A DNA stretch of 64,000 nt from an uncultured Thiohalocapsa sp. (GCF_913063425.1 NZ_CAJXYK010000019.1:30448-94447), one strand, 5' to 3'; positions 50,061 through 61,667 are shown, counted from the stretch's first letter. The notes: generated from the letters alone by a model not told the origin. Translations and numbers: made by a program.

Positions 50061-50522
50061 TCAGTTCCAGCCCACCACATCGTAGCCGCGCTCGCGCAGG
50101 CAGCGGTTGACGTAGTTCTTGAAGGTGCTGCTCGGCTCGCTGCTGCGGGTGACGCCGCGCACCAGCCCCACCGCGGCACCGGCGGCCGCGCCGGCGGCGG
50201 CGCGGTTGCCGACATCGTCGTAGCCGCGCACGGCGCCGTAGATGCCGGTGGCGGCACCGCCCGCGGCGGCACCCACGGCGGTGTCGCGGGCGATGCGGCT
50301 GCCGTCCGTACCGGCACCGGCCTCCCGCGCCAGACGCCGACATTCGTCGATGTCCGCCTGGGCGACACGGGTACCGCCGTAGACCACCGGCTGGGAGGTG
50401 CAGCCCACGAGCCCCGCGGCGAGCACGAGTGCCAGCCCGAGCAGGATCGGAAGCAGACTGAAAGCAGGCCAATGCAGCGGCGCTGCATTGAGCCACAGCG
50501 GGCGCGTTGTCATCATGCGCAT
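50061..50522 (-). CDS. Glycine-zipper lipoprotein
   Basis: A 153-residue protein. The signal ends in a lipobox (LAAGLVGC, lipidated Cys at about residue 41), followed by TSQPVVYGG. Two Gly/Ala-rich stretches, VGAAAGGAATGIYGAV and AAAGAAAGAAVGLVRGV, have the repeat spacing of glycine zippers that insert in membranes. The C-terminus (FKNYVNRCLRERGYDVVGW) matches many such outer-membrane lipoproteins. Role unknown. An alternative start a few codons later is possible. Confidence 0.85.
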   Translation of the reverse strand: MRMMTTRPLWLNAAPLHWPAFSLLPILLGLALVLAAGLVGCTSQPVVYGGTRVAQADIDECRRLAREAGAGTDGSRIARDTAVGAAAGGAATGIYGAVRGYDDVGNRAAAGAAAGAAVGLVRGVTRSSEPSSTFKNYVNRCLRERGYDVVGWN

Positions 50523-50838
50523 GGGAGGTCTCCTGTATCGATCCGCGGTTGCGCCGAGCAGACCCGGCGCGTCGATGTGCTTTGATCATAGCCCGTCCGC
50601 GCACCGACTGAGGCACGCCCACCGGCACAATCGCCGGGCGCGCTGCATCCACGGACCAGCTCCATCACAACGGGCAAGCCAGCTCGGGCAGCCCCCTATT
50701 GCACCAGCGCGGCCGATGCGTTGTCATCAAACCGCATCCAGAACAGGTCATTCCGGTGCGGGAGCCACGCGCCCATGCCGGCGGCCGTCACCGCAACCAT
50801 CCGCTGGCCGGGTCTGACCCGGCGGGAGCATCAAGCCC
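50523..50838. other. Intergenic region upstream of cfa
   Basis: About 315 bases between the divergent lipoprotein and cfa genes. It is expected to hold both promoters. No clear -35/-10 pair, hairpin or small gene was found. Confidence 0.4.
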
Positions 50839-52053
50839 ATGGCCACGGCACAGAGTCAGCATCCGCACGCAGGCTCGCCGGCAGGCGACCTCGCCCTGGC
50901 GGCCCACGCAGGCGCCGCGTCCACGGCACCACCAAAGCTGTTCGAGCGGCTGCTGGAGCCCACCGACGTGCGCATCAACGGCAGCCGCCCCTGGGACATC
51001 CAGGTGCGCGACCCGAGCGTCTACCAGCGTACCCTGCGCGACGGCTCCCTCGGCCTCGGCGAGGCCTACATGGCGGGTGCCTGGGACAGCGCGCAGCTGG
51101 ACGAGACCTTCGCCCGGCTCCTGCGCCACGACCTCGACACGGCGCTCAACCATGCAGCGAAGCTGCACTTCGCCCTGCACTGGCTCAAAGACCGGCTCAT
51201 CAACCGCCAGTCGCGCGCGCGCGCCTTCACCGTCGGCGAGCGGCACTACGACATCGGCAACGATGTCTATCGGGCCATGCTGGACCCGACCATGAGCTAC
51301 AGCTGCGGCTACTGGCGGGATGCCACGACGCTGGAGGAGGCCCAGCTCGCCAAGCTGGAGCTGACCTGCCGCAAGCTGGAGCTCGCCCCCGGACAGCGGC
51401 TGCTGGACATCGGCTGCGGCTGGGGCGGCCTTGCGGCCCATGCCGCCCGGCACTACGGGGTCGAGGTGGTGGGTATCACCGTGTCGCGCCGGCAGGCGGA
51501 GCTGGCCACGGAGCGCTGCCGCGACCTGCCCGTGGACATCCGGCTGCTGGACTACCGCGACGTGCCGCAAAAGGTCGGCGGGCGCTTCGAGCGCATCGTC
51601 TCCATCGGCATGTTCGAGCACGTGGGGGTGCGCAATTACACCAGCTATTTCGATGTCGCCCGCCGGGTGCTCACGGAGGACGGGCTCTTCCTGTTGCATA
51701 CCATCGGCAACAGCACCACCTCGTCCATTACCGATTCGTGGACCGATGCATACATCTTCCCCAACGGCAAAATCCCTTCGGCGGTGGAAATCAGCCACGC
51801 TCTGGAGGGCCGCTTCCTGGTGGAGGACTGGCACAACTTCGGCCCCGACTACGACCCCACGCTGATGGCCTGGTGGCAGCGCTTCGACGCCGCCTGGCCC
51901 GAGCTCCGCGGCAATTATGACGATGTCTTCTACCGCATGTGGAAATACTATCTGCACGCGTCGGCGGGCTTTTTCCGCTCGCGGCAGGGTCAGCTGTGGC
52001 AGCTCGTGCTGGCCAAGCGCAGCCGCCCCGGGGCCTATCGCTCCGTGCGCTGA
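50839..52053 (+). CDS. cfa: Cyclopropane-fatty-acyl-phospholipid synthase
   Basis: A 404-residue SAM-dependent enzyme that adds a methylene bridge across double bonds of membrane phospholipids, which links it to the desaturase in this window. The SAM-binding motif LDIGCGWGGLAAHAA, the active-site entrance YDIGNDVYRAMLDPTMSYSCGYW and GMFEHVGVRNYTSYF are all present, and the C-terminus has VFYRMWKYYLHASAGFFR. A Gly/Ala-rich 30-residue start precedes the core. GGGAG lies about 10 bases before the ATG. Confidence 0.96.
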   Translation: MATAQSQHPHAGSPAGDLALAAHAGAASTAPPKLFERLLEPTDVRINGSRPWDIQVRDPSVYQRTLRDGSLGLGEAYMAGAWDSAQLDETFARLLRHDLDTALNHAAKLHFALHWLKDRLINRQSRARAFTVGERHYDIGNDVYRAMLDPTMSYSCGYWRDATTLEEAQLAKLELTCRKLELAPGQRLLDIGCGWGGLAAHAARHYGVEVVGITVSRRQAELATERCRDLPVDIRLLDYRDVPQKVGGRFERIVSIGMFEHVGVRNYTSYFDVARRVLTEDGLFLLHTIGNSTTSSITDSWTDAYIFPNGKIPSAVEISHALEGRFLVEDWHNFGPDYDPTLMAWWQRFDAAWPELRGNYDDVFYRMWKYYLHASAGFFRSRQGQLWQLVLAKRSRPGAYRSVR

Positions 52054-52092
52054 CGGCGCCGCCGCGTCGAATCCACCGCTGGGGCCGCCGGC

Positions 52093-53034
52093 GTGAGCGC
52101 GCCGGCCGACCCAGGCGATCAGTCCGGGGCTCAGCCCGGGCGCCCGGCGGGATCCCAGCCGGGCCCCCAGCCCGACACCCTGCACCGCTTCCTGTTCGAG
52201 CGCCTCGGCGTGCGCGGCGAGCTGGTGTGCCTGGACGCTTCCTTCCAGGCGGTGCTGTCCCGCCATCCCTACCCGGGGCCCGTGCAGCGACCGCTCGGCG
52301 AGGCGCTGGCCGCGGTGCTGCTGCTCACGGCGACGCTCAAGTTCGAGGGCAGCCTGACCCTCCAGGCCCAGGGCAGCGGCCCCATCCGAACGCTCGTCGT
52401 GCAGGGTACCCACCGCGGCACGGTGCGCGGCCTCGCCCGCTGGGACGGTGACGTGCCCCACGGGGACCTGCAACGCCTGTTCGGCGCCGGCCACCTGGCG
52501 CTGACGCTGGACCCCACCCGGGGTGAGCGCTACCAGGGCATCGTGCCGCTGGAGGGCGCCGGCCTCGGCGCCGCCATCGAGACCTATTTCGGCCACTCCG
52601 AGCAGTTGCCGACGCGGCTGTGGCTGGCCGTGGACGGCAACCGCGCGGTGGGTCTGATGCTGCAGCGGATGCCGGGCACGGTGGAGGACGCCGACGGCTG
52701 GACGCGCACCGTCACCCTCGCCGACACCGTCGAAGAGCGCGAGCTGCTGACCCTGCCGGTGCAGAATCTGCTGCGCCGCCTGTTCCACGAAGAAGACGTG
52801 AGACTCTACGACCCGGAGCCCGTGGCCTTCCGCTGCGGCTGCTCGCGCGGGCGCATCGAGCAGACCCTGCGGGCGCTCGGCCGCGCCGAGGTCGACGCCA
52901 TCCTGGCCGAGCAGGGCGACATCGCCGTCACCTGCGAGTTCTGCAACCGCGGCTATCGCTTCGACGCCGTGGACGCCCGCGAGCTGTTCACCGACAGCGT
53001 GGTGCCCGCCGGTGTCAAGGACTCGATGCACTGA
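52093..53034 (+). CDS. hslO: Redox-regulated chaperone Hsp33
   Basis: A 313-residue cytoplasmic chaperone activated by oxidation. The C-terminal redox switch is complete: RCGCSR (CxC) and CEFC (CxxC) about 30 residues apart. The chaperone domain shows PLGEALAAVLLLTATLKFEG and GDVPHGDLQRLFGAGHL. The start is GTG at 52093, which leaves a Pro/Gly-rich 25-residue extension ahead of the core. It lies 39 bases after cfa. Confidence 0.96.
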   Translation: MSAPADPGDQSGAQPGRPAGSQPGPQPDTLHRFLFERLGVRGELVCLDASFQAVLSRHPYPGPVQRPLGEALAAVLLLTATLKFEGSLTLQAQGSGPIRTLVVQGTHRGTVRGLARWDGDVPHGDLQRLFGAGHLALTLDPTRGERYQGIVPLEGAGLGAAIETYFGHSEQLPTRLWLAVDGNRAVGLMLQRMPGTVEDADGWTRTVTLADTVEERELLTLPVQNLLRRLFHEEDVRLYDPEPVAFRCGCSRGRIEQTLRALGRAEVDAILAEQGDIAVTCEFCNRGYRFDAVDARELFTDSVVPAGVKDSMH

Positions 53035-53224
53035 GGACGCCCCCTGCCCGGCGCTGGGTCCCGGAGCCGCTCCGGCCCGCGGACGATGCGCTTCGCCGCG
53101 CCACCCGACGTTGGCAGCGCCCGGGTTGTCGTGGACGCCCTCCCCGCCTTCAGCCGAGCGTCCGTTACCCGCGGCAGCAGGCGGCCGGCACCGGTATGCT
53201 GTACAGACGACGCGGGGCCGATGA

Positions 53225-53872
<648 letters not shown>

Positions 53873-53924
53873 TGCGGCAGCGCATGCGCCGTTGCGCGGC
53901 GCCGCCCTGCACACCCGGGCGGTC

Positions 53925-54656
53925 ATGAGCATCGCCGCCCGCCAGCTCTGTCTGCCGCTGCGACTGCCGGGCAGCGGCGGCTTCGACGCCTTCGTGGCCG
54001 ACGGCAACAGTGCTGTGGTGGCGGCGCTGCGGCACTGGGCGAGCGACCCCGCCGCCGGCCATGTGCTGGTGCACGGCGAGGCGGGCAGCGGCAAGAGCCA
54101 TCTGCTGCATGCCGCCTTCGAGGCCGCCGTGGGCACCGGTGCTGCGGCGCGCTTCCTGCCGCTCGATCTGGCCGGCCTGGCGCCCTCGGTGCTGGAGGGC
54201 CTGGAGCACTGCGACGCGGTGGTCATCGATGCCCTGCAGGCCGTCGCCGGGCAGCGCGAGTGGGAGCTCGGCCTGTTCAACCTGTACAACGCCCTGGGGC
54301 AGCGTGGCGGGCGGCTGCTGCTGGCGGCACGGGCGCCGGCGCCGGCCCTGGGCCTGAAGCTGGCTGACCTGACCTCCCGGCTCTGTGCCTGCGCCACCTA
54401 CGCCCTGAAGCCATTGGACGACGCCGGCCGCGCCCGCCTGCTGGAGCGGGAGGCCGCCACCCGCGGCCTGGCGCTCGACGCCGACACCCTGCGCTATATC
54501 CTCACCTACAGCCCGCGCGACACGGCCTCCCTGCTCGCCCTGTTGGAGGCACTGGACCAGACCTCGCTGCGGCTGCGCCGGGCGCCGACACCGCGGCTGG
54601 TGGGGCAGCTGCTTCAGCGCAGCCTGGACGCATCCCTCGCCGACGACGGTCTCTGA
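53925..54656 (+). CDS. hda: DnaA regulatory inactivator Hda
   Basis: A 243-residue AAA+ protein related to DnaA. The N-terminal clamp-binding motif is QLCLPLRLP (residues 7-15), followed by the Walker [31 protein letters not shown] is in the place of Walker B, and [19 protein letters not shown] follows as in Hda proteins. With the clamp it stimulates ATP hydrolysis by DnaA after initiation. Confidence 0.93.
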   Translation: MSIAARQLCLPLRLPGSGGFDAFVADGNSAVVAALRHWASDPAAGHVLVHGEAGSGKSHLLHAAFEAAVGTGAAARFLPLDLAGLAPSVLEGLEHCDAVVIDALQAVAGQREWELGLFNLYNALGQRGGRLLLAARAPAPALGLKLADLTSRLCACATYALKPLDDAGRARLLEREAATRGLALDADTLRYILTYSPRDTASLLALLEALDQTSLRLRRAPTPRLVGQLLQRSLDASLADDGL

Positions 54657-54762
54657 GCCGCGCGCGCCCCGGGTCTTGCGCTGCCGCCGCGCTGCGCGAC
54701 AATGGCGACCCGGACCACGACCGCAAACCGTTACCGCCACACCGACGCACAGGACCGCACCC

Positions 54763-55347
54763 ATGGTGCTGATGATCGACAACTACGACTCCTTCACCTA
54801 CAACCTGGTGCAGTACCTGGGCGAGCTGGGCGCCGAGGTGCGCGTGCTGCGCAACGACGAGGCGAGCGTTGCCGAGGCCCTGGCACTCGGTCCGGAGCGG
54901 ATCGTCATCTCACCGGGGCCCTGCACCCCGGACGAGGCGGGCATCTCCGTGGCGCTGATCCAGGCCGCCGCCGGCCATGTGCCGGTGCTCGGGGTCTGTC
55001 TGGGCCATCAGTCCATCGGCCGCGCCTTCGGCGGCGAAGTCATCAAGGCCCGGGCGGTGATGCACGGCAAGACCTCGCCCATACACCACCAGGGCCAGGG
55101 CGTCTTCGCGGGCCTTGAGACACCCTTCGAGGCCACCCGGTATCATTCGCTGGTCATCGACGCCGAGCACCTGCCGCCGGCGCTGGAAGTCACCGCCTGG
55201 ACCTGCCGCGACGACGGCAGCCGCGACGAGATCATGGGCGTGCGCCACCGCGAGCTGCCGGTGCAGGGGGTGCAGTTCCACCCGGAGTCCATCCTCACCC
55301 GTCACGGTCACGATATCCTCCACAACTTCCTGCAGGACCAAACCTGA
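54763..55347 (+). CDS. trpG: Anthranilate synthase / aminodeoxychorismate synthase glutaminase subunit
   Basis: A 194-residue class-I glutaminase. The nucleophile is in [10 protein letters not shown], and the His/Glu dyad in [25 protein letters not shown] is the family start. In related genomes this trpG also serves as pabA. It starts the trpG-trpD-trpC operon; trpE is not in the window. It is followed by a perfect 18-bp hairpin before trpD. Confidence 0.96.
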   Translation: MVLMIDNYDSFTYNLVQYLGELGAEVRVLRNDEASVAEALALGPERIVISPGPCTPDEAGISVALIQAAAGHVPVLGVCLGHQSIGRAFGGEVIKARAVMHGKTSPIHHQGQGVFAGLETPFEATRYHSLVIDAEHLPPALEVTAWTCRDDGSRDEIMGVRHRELPVQGVQFHPESILTRHGHDILHNFLQDQT

Positions 55348-55355
55348 CCGAACCG

Positions 55356-55407
55356 CCCTCAGCCCTCAGCCCTCAGCCCTGATACGGAAGGGCTGAGGGC
55401 TGAGGGG
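55356..55407. repeat. Perfect 18-bp inverted repeat built from CCCTCAG heptamers, between trpG and trpD
   Basis: CCCTCAGCCCTCAGCCCT (55363-55380) pairs exactly with AGGGCTGAGGGCTGAGGG (55389-55406) over an 8-base loop GATACGGA; a further CCCTCAG unit precedes the left arm. It is placed 10-60 bases after the trpG stop and 40 before trpD. No T-run follows, so it is not a simple terminator. It could slow polymerase, block RNases or be a mobile-element trace. Confidence 0.9.
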
Positions 55408-55446
55408 CCTCTGATCGAGCGAACGACGAGAGACAGCGCTATTCCC

Positions 55447-56481
55447 ATGGACATCAAACAAGCCCTGGCCCGCGTCATCGACGGGCACGACCTCAGCGCC
55501 GAGGAGATGACCGGCTGCATGCGCGCCATCATGACCGGCGGCGCGTCCCCGGCGCAGATCGCGGGCTTCCTGGTGGCGCTCAGGCTCAAGGGCGAGACGG
55601 TGCCGGAGATCGCCGCCGCCGCGGCAGTCATGCGCGAGCTGGCCACCGGCGTGGACATCGGCGACCTGCCGCATGCCGTGGACATCGTCGGCACCGGCGG
55701 CGATGCGGCGGGCACCTTCAACATCTCCACGGCGAGCATGTTCGTCGCCGCCGCCGCCGGCTGCCACGTGGCCAAGCACGGCAACCGCTCGGTGTCCTCC
55801 AAGTCCGGCAGCGCGGATCTGCTGGAAGCGGCGGGCGTGAGCCTGACCCTGACGCCGGAGCAGGTGGCCCGCTGTGTGCGGGAGGTGGGTGTGGGCTTCA
55901 TGTTCGCCCCCGCTCACCATGGCGCCATGAAGCACGCCATCGGCCCGCGGCGGGAGCTCGGCGTGCGCACCCTCTTCAACGTGCTCGGGCCGCTCACCAA
56001 CCCCGCCGGCGTACGGCGGCAGGTGCTGGGCGTGTTCGCCGAGCCGCTGCTGGAGCCACTGGCCGAGGTGCTCGCCGACCTGGGCGCCGAGCAGGTGCTG
56101 GTGGTGCACGCCGCGGACGGGTTGGACGAGATCAGCATCGCGGCACCCACCGACATCGCCGAGCTCAAGGACGGCGCCATTCGCCGCTACCGCATCGCGC
56201 CGGCGGACTTCGGACTGAGCGAGGCGCCGCTGGACCAGATCCGCGTGGACGGCCCCGAGCACAGCCTGCGGCTGGTGCAGTCAGCGCTGTCCGGTGAGCC
56301 GGGCCCGGCGCGGGACATCGTGCTGCTCAACGCCGCCGCAGCCATCTATGCCGCCGGCGTTGTCGACAGCCTGGCGGACGGCGTCGCGGCGGCCCGGGCT
56401 GCCATCGACGACGGCGCCGCCCTGACACGGCTGACGCGGCTCGCGGCACTCACCCAGGGCTTCGGGGCGCAGCCCGCATGA
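55447..56481 (+). CDS. trpD: Anthranilate phosphoribosyltransferase
   Basis: A 344-residue enzyme that joins anthranilate with PRPP. PRPP-binding [14 protein letters not shown] is at about residues 80-93, with [19 protein letters not shown] and [21 protein letters not shown] as further signatures. The stop overlaps trpC (ATGA). Length is normal. Confidence 0.97.
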   Translation: MDIKQALARVIDGHDLSAEEMTGCMRAIMTGGASPAQIAGFLVALRLKGETVPEIAAAAAVMRELATGVDIGDLPHAVDIVGTGGDAAGTFNISTASMFVAAAAGCHVAKHGNRSVSSKSGSADLLEAAGVSLTLTPEQVARCVREVGVGFMFAPAHHGAMKHAIGPRRELGVRTLFNVLGPLTNPAGVRRQVLGVFAEPLLEPLAEVLADLGAEQVLVVHAADGLDEISIAAPTDIAELKDGAIRRYRIAPADFGLSEAPLDQIRVDGPEHSLRLVQSALSGEPGPARDIVLLNAAAAIYAAGVVDSLADGVAAARAAIDDGAALTRLTRLAALTQGFGAQPA

Positions 56482-57278
56482 CGGACACACCGGACATCCT
56501 GAAGCGCATCGTCGCCCACAAGGCGGAGGAGGTGGCGGAGCGTCAGCGTCACCGTCCACCACAGGCCATTGCCGCGGCCGCCGCCGAGGCCGGCCCAACC
56601 CGCGGCTTCGCCGACGCGCTGGCGGCGAAGATCGCGGCAGGTGAGGCCGCCGTCATCGCCGAGATCAAGCGCGCCAGCCCGAGCAAGGGACTGCTGCGCG
56701 AGGACTTCCAGCCCGCCGAGATCGCCGCATCCTACGCCCGCGGCGGCGCCGCCTGCCTGTCGGTGCTGACGGACCGGGACTTCTTCCAGGGCGACGATGC
56801 GCACCTTGTGGACGCCCGCGGCGCCTGCGCCCTGCCGGTGATCCGCAAGGACTTCGTCATCGACGTCTATCAGATCCACGAGGCCCGCGCGCTGGGCGCC
56901 GACTGCATCCTGCTCATCGCCGCCTGTCTCACGGACGCACAGCTCGCGGACTTCGCCGCCCTCGCGCAGACGCTCGGCATGGACGTGCTGCTGGAGGTGC
57001 ACGACACCGCCGAGCTTGAGCGGGCCTTGGCGGTGCCCACGCGGCTCATCGGCATCAACAACCGGGATCTGCGCAGCTTCGAGGTGAGCCTGGACACCAC
57101 CCTCGCGCTGCTGCCGCAGATCCCCGCCGAGCGGCTCCTGGTCACCGAGAGCGGCATTCACAGCCGCGACGACGTGGCACGCATGCGCAGCCAGGGCGTG
57201 CACGCATTTCTGGTGGGGGAGTCCTTCATGCGCGCCCCGGAGCCGGGGGCGAAGCTGGCAGACTTGTTTGATTGGTGA
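56478..57278 (+). CDS. trpC: Indole-3-glycerol phosphate synthase
   Basis: A 266-residue TIM-barrel enzyme. [20 protein letters not shown] holds the catalytic lysine and phosphate site; [32 protein letters not shown] and [13 protein letters not shown] are hallmarks. It is not fused to trpF. It ends the trpGDC run. Confidence 0.97.
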   Translation: MTDTPDILKRIVAHKAEEVAERQRHRPPQAIAAAAAEAGPTRGFADALAAKIAAGEAAVIAEIKRASPSKGLLREDFQPAEIAASYARGGAACLSVLTDRDFFQGDDAHLVDARGACALPVIRKDFVIDVYQIHEARALGADCILLIAACLTDAQLADFAALAQTLGMDVLLEVHDTAELERALAVPTRLIGINNRDLRSFEVSLDTTLALLPQIPAERLLVTESGIHSRDDVARMRSQGVHAFLVGESFMRAPEPGAKLADLFDW

Positions 57279-57371
57279 GTGACGAGGCGCTGGGCACGGG
57301 GAGCGGGGAACCCTCAGCGAGCGATGCGTCGGCGCCTCGCCCCCCGATACTCGATACTCGATGCTTGTTCG

Positions 57372-58025
57372 TCAGCGCGTCCCGAAGACGACGATGGTCT
57401 TGCCCTTGACGCTGATCTGGTCCTGCTCTTCGAGCGCCTTCAGCACCCGGCCGGCCATCTCGCGGGAGCACCCGACCATGCGCCCGAGGTCCTGACGGGT
57501 GATGCGGATCTGCATGCCGTCCGGATGGGTCATGGCGTCCGGCTGCTTGCACAGCTCAAGCAGGGTACCCGCAATGCGACCCGTGACATCCACGAAGGCG
57601 AGGTCGCCCACCTTGCGGCTGGTGCGCTGAAGGCGCAGGGAAAGCTGTCGCCCGATGGCATGGAGCAGGGGCAGCGCGTGCTCGCGCAGCTCGCGCTCCA
57701 GCACCTGCTCCAGGCGCCGATAGCTGATCTCGGCGACGCGGCACTTGGTGCGGGTGCGCACCACGACGCTGCGGGTCTTCTGCGGCAGGAAGAGCCCCAT
57801 CTCGCCGATGAACTCGCCGGCGTTGATGTGCGCGAGGGTGAGCTCGCGGTGGTCCTCGTCCTCGATCAGCGCCGCCACCGAGCCCTCGACGAGGTAGTAC
57901 AGCGTCTCGGCGGGCTCGCCCGCGTGGATGAAGTCCACGCGCTTCTCGTACTGCTTCGTGTGGCAGTGGCTGAGGAAGGGCTCCAGCCATTCGGGATCGG
58001 TCTGGGGCACGATTCTCTGGATCAT
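57372..58025 (-). CDS. vfr: Crp/Vfr family cAMP-responsive transcription regulator
   Basis: A 217-residue protein with an N-terminal cyclic-nucleotide domain ([14 protein letters not shown] and [20 protein letters not shown]) and a C-terminal winged helix whose recognition region is [19 protein letters not shown]. The end [11 protein letters not shown] is identical in kind to Crp and Vfr. Gene order trpGDC-vfr-osmC-speD is that of Pseudomonas, which supports Vfr. The arginine and serine of the cAMP pocket appear as RSVV; an active cAMP response is likely but unproven. Confidence 0.93.
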   Translation of the reverse strand: MIQRIVPQTDPEWLEPFLSHCHTKQYEKRVDFIHAGEPAETLYYLVEGSVAALIEDEDHRELTLAHINAGEFIGEMGLFLPQKTRSVVVRTRTKCRVAEISYRRLEQVLERELREHALPLLHAIGRQLSLRLQRTSRKVGDLAFVDVTGRIAGTLLELCKQPDAMTHPDGMQIRITRQDLGRMVGCSREMAGRVLKALEEQDQISVKGKTIVVFGTR

Positions 58026-58259
58026 GCGTCGGTTGCTCGGTTTCGTTCTGACATCGCCGGTGCTTCCGTGCCCGCGCGCCGTCCGTGGTAGCCTGTCGCC
58101 GCCGGCACTGGGGCGTTCGCGCCACGGCATCGGCACCGACGTCGATCACTTGGGTGCAGCCATACAGGCAGCGACAAGATACGCGAAATCACCGGATGTC
58201 GCAGTGCAGGAATCACCCTATACACCGATAAGTGTTTTCACCATGATTGAGTTGCAGAG

Positions 58260-58676
58260 ATGAAGGCACGCGTCAAGTGGCTGGAGGGCACCGCCATGGT
58301 GGGCGAGTCCGGCAGTGGGCACGCCGTGGTCATGGACGGCCCGCCGGACCTGGGCGGGCGTAATCTCGGGGTGCGCCCCATGGAGATGCTGCTGCTCGGC
58401 CTCGGCGGCTGCACGCAGTTCGACGTGCTGCTGATCCTCAAGCGCGGCCGGGCCCGGGTGACCGATTGTCTCGTGGAGCTGAGCGCCGAGCGCGCCGAGA
58501 CCGAGCCCAAGGTCTTCACCCGCATCCACGTGCATTTCATCGTCACCGGCCACGACCTGAGCCGCAAGCAGGTGGAGCGGGCCATTGCGCTCAGCGCCGA
58601 GAAATACTGCTCCGCGTCCATCATGCTCGGGGCCACAGCGAAGGTGACGCACGACTTCGAGATCCGCGATGCCTGA
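58260..58676 (+). CDS. OsmC/Ohr-like family protein
   Basis: A 138-residue protein of the OsmC fold with its two redox cysteines: one in GGCTQFDVLL at about residue 51 and one in EKYCSASIM at about 117. MKARVKWLEGTAMVGE is the typical start. Members reduce organic peroxides. It diverges from vfr and overlaps the next gene by 8 bases, so both are one unit. Confidence 0.92.
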   Translation: MKARVKWLEGTAMVGESGSGHAVVMDGPPDLGGRNLGVRPMEMLLLGLGGCTQFDVLLILKRGRARVTDCLVELSAERAETEPKVFTRIHVHFIVTGHDLSRKQVERAIALSAEKYCSASIMLGATAKVTHDFEIRDA

Positions 58677-60288
58677 GGCGGCGGCCTTCGACGGGCTCGC
58701 CCGGGAGTTCTTCTCCGGCTGGCTCCGGTTCCATCCGGGGGCGGCGCTGACCACCGGCCTCAGCGACTGTTCGGGCCTGCCGGCGCCGCAGTCCGACGAC
58801 GACCACGCCGCCCTGGGCAGCCTGCTGGAGACCCTGATCGTCGCGCTTCAGGAGCTGGATCACGACGCCCTGGACACCGACCGACGGCTGGATGCGGAGC
58901 TGCTGTTCGGACTCGCCGCCGTCGAGCACCGCGAGCTGCTGGAGCGCGATTGGCGCCACCGCGACCCTCTGCGCTTCCTGCCGCTCACTGAGATCCACCG
59001 CCTGACCCTGCTGGCGGCCCCGTCCCTGCGCGAAGACCTGCTGGCGCTCCTGACGGCGATCCCCGCCCATCTGCGGCTCGCCATCACCCAACTGACGCCC
59101 ATGGCAGAGCTGATCCCGCCACCGCTGGTGGCGGCGGCCGCCCGCGCCGCCGCCGCGGGTCCGGGCTATCTGCGCGCGCTGGTGCGCTCGCGCTGGCTCG
59201 CCACCCACTGCCGCGGCATCGGGGAGATCGAGGCCGCCGCCGAGGCCGCAGCCACGGCCCTGCGCCAGTACGCAGCGGCGCTCAAGAGCGCCATCGCGCC
59301 GCGGGCGGCGGGGCGCTGCGGCTGCGGCCCGGCGCACCTGGGCTTTCTGCTGCGCCATCGCCACCGCCTGCCCCTACGGCCCGATGACTGCACACCGCTG
59401 CTGGAGCGGCTCGCATCCGCACGCAACTTGGGCGCGGCGGAGATGGTGCCTGCGGCAGCGACGGCGACCAGCGAGGGCCTGCGTGCGGAGTGCGCCCGCC
59501 TGCGGCAGCTGCTCGGCGAGCGCCTTCGACTCACGCTGCCGGTGGCGCCGCTGCGGGTGGCGACAGGACCCGTCCGCCCGCGGCTGACCCCCGGTGCCAC
59601 CGCCGAGGATGACGCCAAAAAAGATGACACCGGAACGGTGCCGCTGGACCGCGACGGCATCGACTATGTGCCGGACCTGACGCGGGGGCACGGCACCCTC
59701 TACCTGCCCGATGGCGAGAGCGTGCCGGCACGGGCGCCGGGCGCAGAAGCGGCCCTGTCGCTTCAGTGCCTGCGGCTCGGCTGGGGCGGCCTGCACAGCC
59801 TGATCTTCGCGGGCGGCATGGCCGCGCGCTCGCTGCCGCGGCTCCTCGCCGGTGGCGTCTCGCTGCGCGAGGGCTGGCCGCTGGCGCTGGCGGAGCTGGT
59901 GCTCGCGGGCAGCGACGCCGAGATGACGGTCCGTGCTGCGGAGCGCACTGCGGTGGCACAGGCCAGGCTGGACCTGGACCTGCACCTGGGCCGCCTCAGC
60001 CTGGCGGCGGCGCGCGAGCGCGCCGCGGCGCTGGGCGATGCCGATGGCGTCCTCGCCGACCTCATCCGCAACCCGGGTGACGCCTTGGCGCGCGTGCTCG
60101 GCTGGCAGCTCATCGCCGCCGTCCAGAACAGCCTCGCGCAGGATCCCGCTGCGAGCCGCAGCTTTCACGACCGGCTGCTCATGCGCGGCCCGATTCCGGC
60201 GAGCACGGCCATCGCCCTGGCCAGCGATGAAGCCACGCTTCAGAGGACGCTGGCGGGGCTCTGCAACACCGGTCAGGCGCCCCCCTAA
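58669..60288 (+). CDS. DUF885-like protein, apparently non-catalytic
   Basis: A 539-residue protein of uncertain family. The N-terminus [27 protein letters not shown] recalls DUF885 metallopeptidase-like proteins (W..F..P..AT..G), but no HExxH was found; the region around [21 protein letters not shown] stands where it would be. An acidic, Lys-containing linker (EDDAKKDD) splits the protein. It overlaps osmC and lies 262 bases before speD. If the family call is right, this is a degenerate member that may have a structural role. Confidence 0.5.
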   Translation: MPEAAAFDGLAREFFSGWLRFHPGAALTTGLSDCSGLPAPQSDDDHAALGSLLETLIVALQELDHDALDTDRRLDAELLFGLAAVEHRELLERDWRHRDPLRFLPLTEIHRLTLLAAPSLREDLLALLTAIPAHLRLAITQLTPMAELIPPPLVAAAARAAAAGPGYLRALVRSRWLATHCRGIGEIEAAAEAAATALRQYAAALKSAIAPRAAGRCGCGPAHLGFLLRHRHRLPLRPDDCTPLLERLASARNLGAAEMVPAAATATSEGLRAECARLRQLLGERLRLTLPVAPLRVATGPVRPRLTPGATAEDDAKKDDTGTVPLDRDGIDYVPDLTRGHGTLYLPDGESVPARAPGAEAALSLQCLRLGWGGLHSLIFAGGMAARSLPRLLAGGVSLREGWPLALAELVLAGSDAEMTVRAAERTAVAQARLDLDLHLGRLSLAAARERAAALGDADGVLADLIRNPGDALARVLGWQLIAAVQNSLAQDPAASRSFHDRLLMRGPIPASTAIALASDEATLQRTLAGLCNTGQAPP

Positions 60289-60550
60289 GCCAACGCGGAG
60301 CCGACGCGGAGCCACCCGGTCGCGGCCCCCCGCCGCTGCCCCCGAAGTCCCTTGCAAAGCACCCGGTTTGGGGCGTAGCGTGCGCGCCTTTGCGGGTGGC
60401 CGGCCGCATCGGGCCGCGTCGGCATCGGAGCGCGGCGTCGGCCTGAAAGCCGCGCAGCCCCCGCCGTCGTCACCCACAGCCGCGCCGGTCCATACGACAG
60501 GAAGCGTCGATCCGCACAGAGCCGGCCGCAGCCGCGAGCGCTACAGCACC

Positions 60551-61384
60551 ATGTCCAAGACGTCCAAACGGCTCAAGCTGCACGGCTTCAACAACCTCAC
60601 GAAGTCGCTCAGCTTCAACATCTACGACATCTGCTACACGGACTCCGACGAGCAGCGCGCCGCCTACATCGCCTACATCGACGAGGCCTACAACGCCGAG
60701 CGCCTGACCGGCATCCTGACCGACGTGGCCAATATCATCGGCGCCAATATCCTGAACATCGCGCGCGAGGACTACGAGCCCCAGGGCGCGTCGGTGACCA
60801 TGCTCATCGCGGAGGAGCATGCGCCGGATCAGTCGCTCACCAACTCGGCGACGCCGGGGCCGCTGCCGGATGCCGTCGTCGCGCACCTGGACAAGAGCCA
60901 CATCACAGTCCACACCTATCCGGAGAGCCATCCGCACAACGGCATCAGCACCTTTCGGGCGGACATCGACGTGTCCACCTGCGGGCTGATCTCACCGCTC
61001 AAGGCGCTCAACTACCTGATCCACGCCCTGGAGTCGGACATCGTGATCATGGACTACCGGGTACGCGGCTTCACCCGCGACGTGCGCGGGCGCAAGCACT
61101 TCATCGACCACAACATCAGCTCCATCCAAAACTACCTGTCGCGGGACACCAAGAACCGCTACCAGATGATGGACGTGAACGTGTACCAGGAGAATCTGTT
61201 CCACACCAAGATGGTGGTGAACCGGTTCGAGCTGGACGACTATCTTTTCTGCGTCGATGTCGAAGAGCTCTCGGACAAGGAATACAAGCGCATCCAGCGC
61301 CTGGTGCGCCGGGAGATGATGGAAATCTTCTACGGGCGAAATCTGAACCGTGATATCGAGGGGTGGAATGGAAAGAGGGGATAA
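60551..61384 (+). CDS. speD: S-adenosylmethionine decarboxylase proenzyme (speD2-type length)
   Basis: A 277-residue enzyme that supplies decarboxylated SAM for spermidine synthesis. It self-cleaves before the serine in [14 protein letters not shown] (about residue 118) to form the pyruvoyl cofactor. The length and flanking [20 protein letters not shown] match the proteobacterial long form. ATG 60551 follows 262 bases without a gene. It converges with coq7. Confidence 0.97.
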   Translation: MSKTSKRLKLHGFNNLTKSLSFNIYDICYTDSDEQRAAYIAYIDEAYNAERLTGILTDVANIIGANILNIAREDYEPQGASVTMLIAEEHAPDQSLTNSATPGPLPDAVVAHLDKSHITVHTYPESHPHNGISTFRADIDVSTCGLISPLKALNYLIHALESDIVIMDYRVRGFTRDVRGRKHFIDHNISSIQNYLSRDTKNRYQMMDVNVYQENLFHTKMVVNRFELDDYLFCVDVEELSDKEYKRIQRLVRREMMEIFYGRNLNRDIEGWNGKRG

Positions 61385-61667
61385 GGAGAGGGCGGAGGGC
61401 TGAGGCTCCGGACTTCTCACCTCGCGGGCGGCCACGGCTGCTCTGGCCTTGGGCGCGCCGGCGCCCGGGACATTCAAAACCCGACGCATCCGCAAACATC
61501 CGGGGCGGTCAAGCAATCCAGGGTGCTGTTGTCGAGTATCCAGGAGCGCGGAACAACCGCCCGCGGCGATGCTGCGTCCTGCCCTCAGCCCTGGCCTGTC
61601 CAAGACCGGTCGCGCGCGGGCGACCCGGTTGCTCCCAGGTCTGAGACCCGGCGTCAGCAGCCGTCAC

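Noticed and set aside
57283..57339. Terminator after trpC
   Set aside because: CGAGGCGC and GCGCCTCG are 8-bp complementary arms, but 41 bases apart and without a T-run. The CGATACT heptamer repeats at 57346-57364 may explain the pattern.
58026..58259. A Crp/Vfr binding site in the vfr-osmC gap
   Set aside because: TGTCGCAGTGCAGGAATCAC near 58198 is only a weak match to TGTGA-N6-TCACA, with several mismatches, so no operator was called.
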